Below, one piece after another: positions 49,840 to 51,339 of a stretch of 51,339 nucleotides of DNA (positions within the stretch are counted from its first letter, which is position 1; each line of letters begins with the position of its first letter). The position numbers were made by a program, and so were the translations under genes. The notes under the pieces are model-generated. The model worked only from the letters and a program-made list of their open reading frames with translations. It was not told the origin of the DNA and ran no database searches. Source of the stretch: Propionibacteriales bacterium (lineage in GTDB: Bacteria > Actinomycetota > Actinomycetes > Propionibacteriales > Nocardioidaceae); contig WHTJ01000022.1 in assembly GCA_009377795.1 (NCBI GenBank), forward strand, positions 1 to 51,339, read 5' to 3'.

Positions 49840-51200
49840 TGCGTCGAGAGCAGGGGCGTCAGCTCCCTGCCCAGGTCCGATAGTTCCTCGAGCCGCTCGA
49901 TCCTTGCCAGGATCTCCTTCGCCCGGTCGGCATCGACCGCGCGAGTCGCGCAACGCTGGTATTTCTCGACCCAGAGATCCCAGGGCAGCGGATTGTCCCA
50001 GATGCCCAGCGGCCGATCCACTCGTGCCGTGTGCTGGCTGCCATCGGTGAGGGTGACGGTCACGCGGGACCATGCTTCGGCGAAGTCCATGGCACGCACC
50101 GCGGGATTCTTGATGATGACGACCTTCTCCAGGGTCCGTTGCATGTCGGGGGAGTGGAGGCGTTCGTCGCGGAACGTGTCGATGTCGATCACCCCGTCCA
50201 GCAACGCGGCCGCGACCGTGTAACTGACGCTGAACTTACCGGCCAGGCCGGTCGTCGGACGCTCCACGCGGGCGGACTCGTTGTCAGCCCCCACCTCCAC
50301 GGTCACCTGAGCGATGTCCGCTGGGTCGAATTCACCGGTCGAGCGGATCCGCAGCGCCGCATCGATACTCCAGTGCGTCGGATACTGAGCGGGATACTTC
50401 TTGACGGACATGCCGGGATCCACCATCCGAAACGGAGCCCCGAAGGCTTCCACGACCGGTTCGAGGTCGAGGCGCCCCCCGAAATAGACGTCGTTGAAGC
50501 CGTGTGTGGCCTCGAAGATGTCATCCGATGCGGTGTAGCCAACCTCGGCGAGGAGCGCACTCTCGAGTCCAACTCGAGCGCTGTGTCCGCAGTGGCTCGA
50601 CTTCGTCATCGTGCCCGTGTTCGCCATCAGGCCGCCGGCCCGGGAGGCGGCGATGCCCAGCGCGTTCTGGGTCTGGTGGACGCTGAGCTCGACCAGCTTG
50701 GTGCTGGCGACAGCAGCGCCGAAAGGACCCAGCAGGCCCGGCGGGTGCAGTCCGCCGGGCCAGCGGACGCCCGTATCAACGATCGCCTGGTTGAGCTGCC
50801 CCTGGATTTCGAAGCCGGCAACGAGTGCCGCTATGGCATCCCGACCCGAGACCTCGCGCAGCTCGCTCAGAGCGAGGATGGCTGCGAGCGTCGGGCTGGT
50901 GGGGTGGTTAGGGGGGTACCACATCAGCTCGAAGTCCATGGAGTGGCAGAAGGTGCCGTTCGCGAACGCCGCCTGGAAGGGGTCGAGCCGAAGACTGTGT
51001 CCGACCACGGTCGCGCCTGGAGCAGCGGGGAAGCGTGAAAGGTGACTCAATAACGTGCTAGCGAGTGGTTCCTGGGAACCGGCCAGCATGTTCGCGACAC
51101 CATCCATCACCGCGCCACGCGCGGTGTCCACCACCGTCGCCGGCAACGAGTCGAACGAGACCGCGTCGATCTTCTGGCACAGGCGCTGCGTAACGCTCAT
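49836..51200 (-). CDS. MmgE/PrpD-family protein
   Basis: A 454-residue member of the MmgE/PrpD family (2-methylcitrate dehydratase and relatives such as cis-aconitate decarboxylase and itaconate-type enzymes): FANGTFCHSMDFELMWYPPNHPTSPTLAAILALSE, LLGPFGAAVASTKL, GGLMANTGTMTKSSHCGHSARVG and KKYPAQYPTHWSIDAAL are conserved blocks. It dehydrates or isomerises a small tricarboxylic or related acid. ATG 51200 is chosen because AAAGGGGA lies just before it; the longer start at 51233 would place that site inside the gene. Coupled by ATGA overlap to the lyase gene. Confidence 0.9.
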   Translation of the reverse strand: MSVTQRLCQKIDAVSFDSLPATVVDTARGAVMDGVANMLAGSQEPLASTLLSHLSRFPAAPGATVVGHSLRLDPFQAAFANGTFCHSMDFELMWYPPNHPTSPTLAAILALSELREVSGRDAIAALVAGFEIQGQLNQAIVDTGVRWPGGLHPPGLLGPFGAAVASTKLVELSVHQTQNALGIAASRAGGLMANTGTMTKSSHCGHSARVGLESALLAEVGYTASDDIFEATHGFNDVYFGGRLDLEPVVEAFGAPFRMVDPGMSVKKYPAQYPTHWSIDAALRIRSTGEFDPADIAQVTVEVGADNESARVERPTTGLAGKFSVSYTVAAALLDGVIDIDTFRDERLHSPDMQRTLEKVVIIKNPAVRAMDFAEAWSRVTVTLTDGSQHTARVDRPLGIWDNPLPWDLWVEKYQRCATRAVDADRAKEILARIERLEELSDLGRELTPLLSTQ

Positions 51201-51279
51201 TCGTTCCCCTTTGGTGGAGCGAGCTTCCGACATGGTGACTCCTTGTCTGCCGGGGTGGTGGCTGGTTGCTGGTGGGGGG

Positions 51280-51339
51280 CTATGGTGCAGCTGCTTTGCG
51301 GGGTCTGAGTAGTTCGGTTAGCTTGGCTATGTCGTCGAG
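51280..51339 (-). CDS. C-terminal end of a gene running in from the right edge
   Basis: On the minus strand the last 19 codons before TAG at 51282-51280 read LDDIAKLTELLRPRKAAAP. They sit 79 bp before the MmgE/PrpD start and in the same direction, so a further gene of the same operon probably ends here. Too little is visible to name it. Confidence 0.4.
   Translation of the reverse strand, partial: LDDIAKLTELLRPRKAAAP

Overview
The window is high-GC DNA with GTG starts, many ATGA/GTGA stop-start overlaps and a gene order typical of Actinomycetota. The block at 18.9-31.4 kb (FmdB zinc ribbon, 5-formyl-THF cyclo-ligase, UTP-glucose-1-phosphate uridylyltransferase, MoeA/Glp, RimJ-type acetyltransferase, SepX/GlpR membrane protein) matches the Mycobacterium tuberculosis Rv0991c-Rv0996 neighbourhood as I recall it. 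The genus cannot be fixed from the sequence. A filamentous or Propionibacteriales-like actinomycete is a guess.

Layout. (1) 1-2.9 kb: right end of an integrative element, with a DUF3987 protein cut by the window edge, an excisionase-type HTH protein and a tyrosine integrase. (2) 3.0-4.9 kb: a broken OLD-family ATPase/nuclease gene split by a 346-bp insertion, then apparently non-coding sequence. (3) 4.9-10.5 kb: a complete PQQ biosynthesis operon, pqqA-B-C-D-E, closed by an overlapping M1-family metallopeptidase gene. (4) 10.5-11.0 kb: gene-poor strip ending at tRNA-Arg(CCT). (5) 11-31.4 kb: core-like genes: MMPL exporter with a divergent double-MarR regulator, a secreted transglycosylase, AIM24 protein, SDR/epimerase, MscL, SAF protein, FmdB, penicillin acylase, a four-gene ABC exporter cluster, folate and UDP-glucose enzymes, and the molybdenum-cofactor/cell-division cluster. 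(6) 31.5-35.1 kb: a small degenerate genomic island inserted in tRNA-Ala(CGC), bounded by a 45-bp imperfect direct repeat of the tRNA 3' end. It holds an integrase remnant, a substrate-binding-protein fragment, an orphan cytochrome bc1 cytochrome b gene (qcrB) and an overlapping J-domain membrane-protein gene. (7) 35.1-40.7 kb: a further integrase tail, an ECF sigma/anti-sigma-like pair, a small membrane protein, a RibD/DHFR-like reductase, a sigma factor with a SnoaL-like tail and an atypical SDR. (8) 40.8-45.8 kb: a minus-strand membrane-oxidase operon (DUF6220-like protein, membrane-anchored multicopper oxidase, small GluTR-tail-like protein), divergent from a histidine kinase/response regulator pair, with a perfect 26-bp palindrome between them. 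(9) 46.1-51.3 kb: secreted M28 peptidase, a frameshifted zinc alcohol dehydrogenase, and an HMG-CoA-lyase-like/MmgE-PrpD operon, with the tail of another gene at the edge.

The most interesting candidates are the M1 peptidase fused into the PQQ operon, where other bacteria use PqqF/PqqG-type M16 proteases to trim PqqA; the qcrB plus J-protein cargo of the tRNA-Ala island, whose two att copies differ by a compensatory base pair in the tRNA T stem; the palindrome-controlled oxidase/two-component locus; and the probable CTG start of the RimJ-type acetyltransferase gene. All functional statements are from reading the sequence and family knowledge. No search was run.
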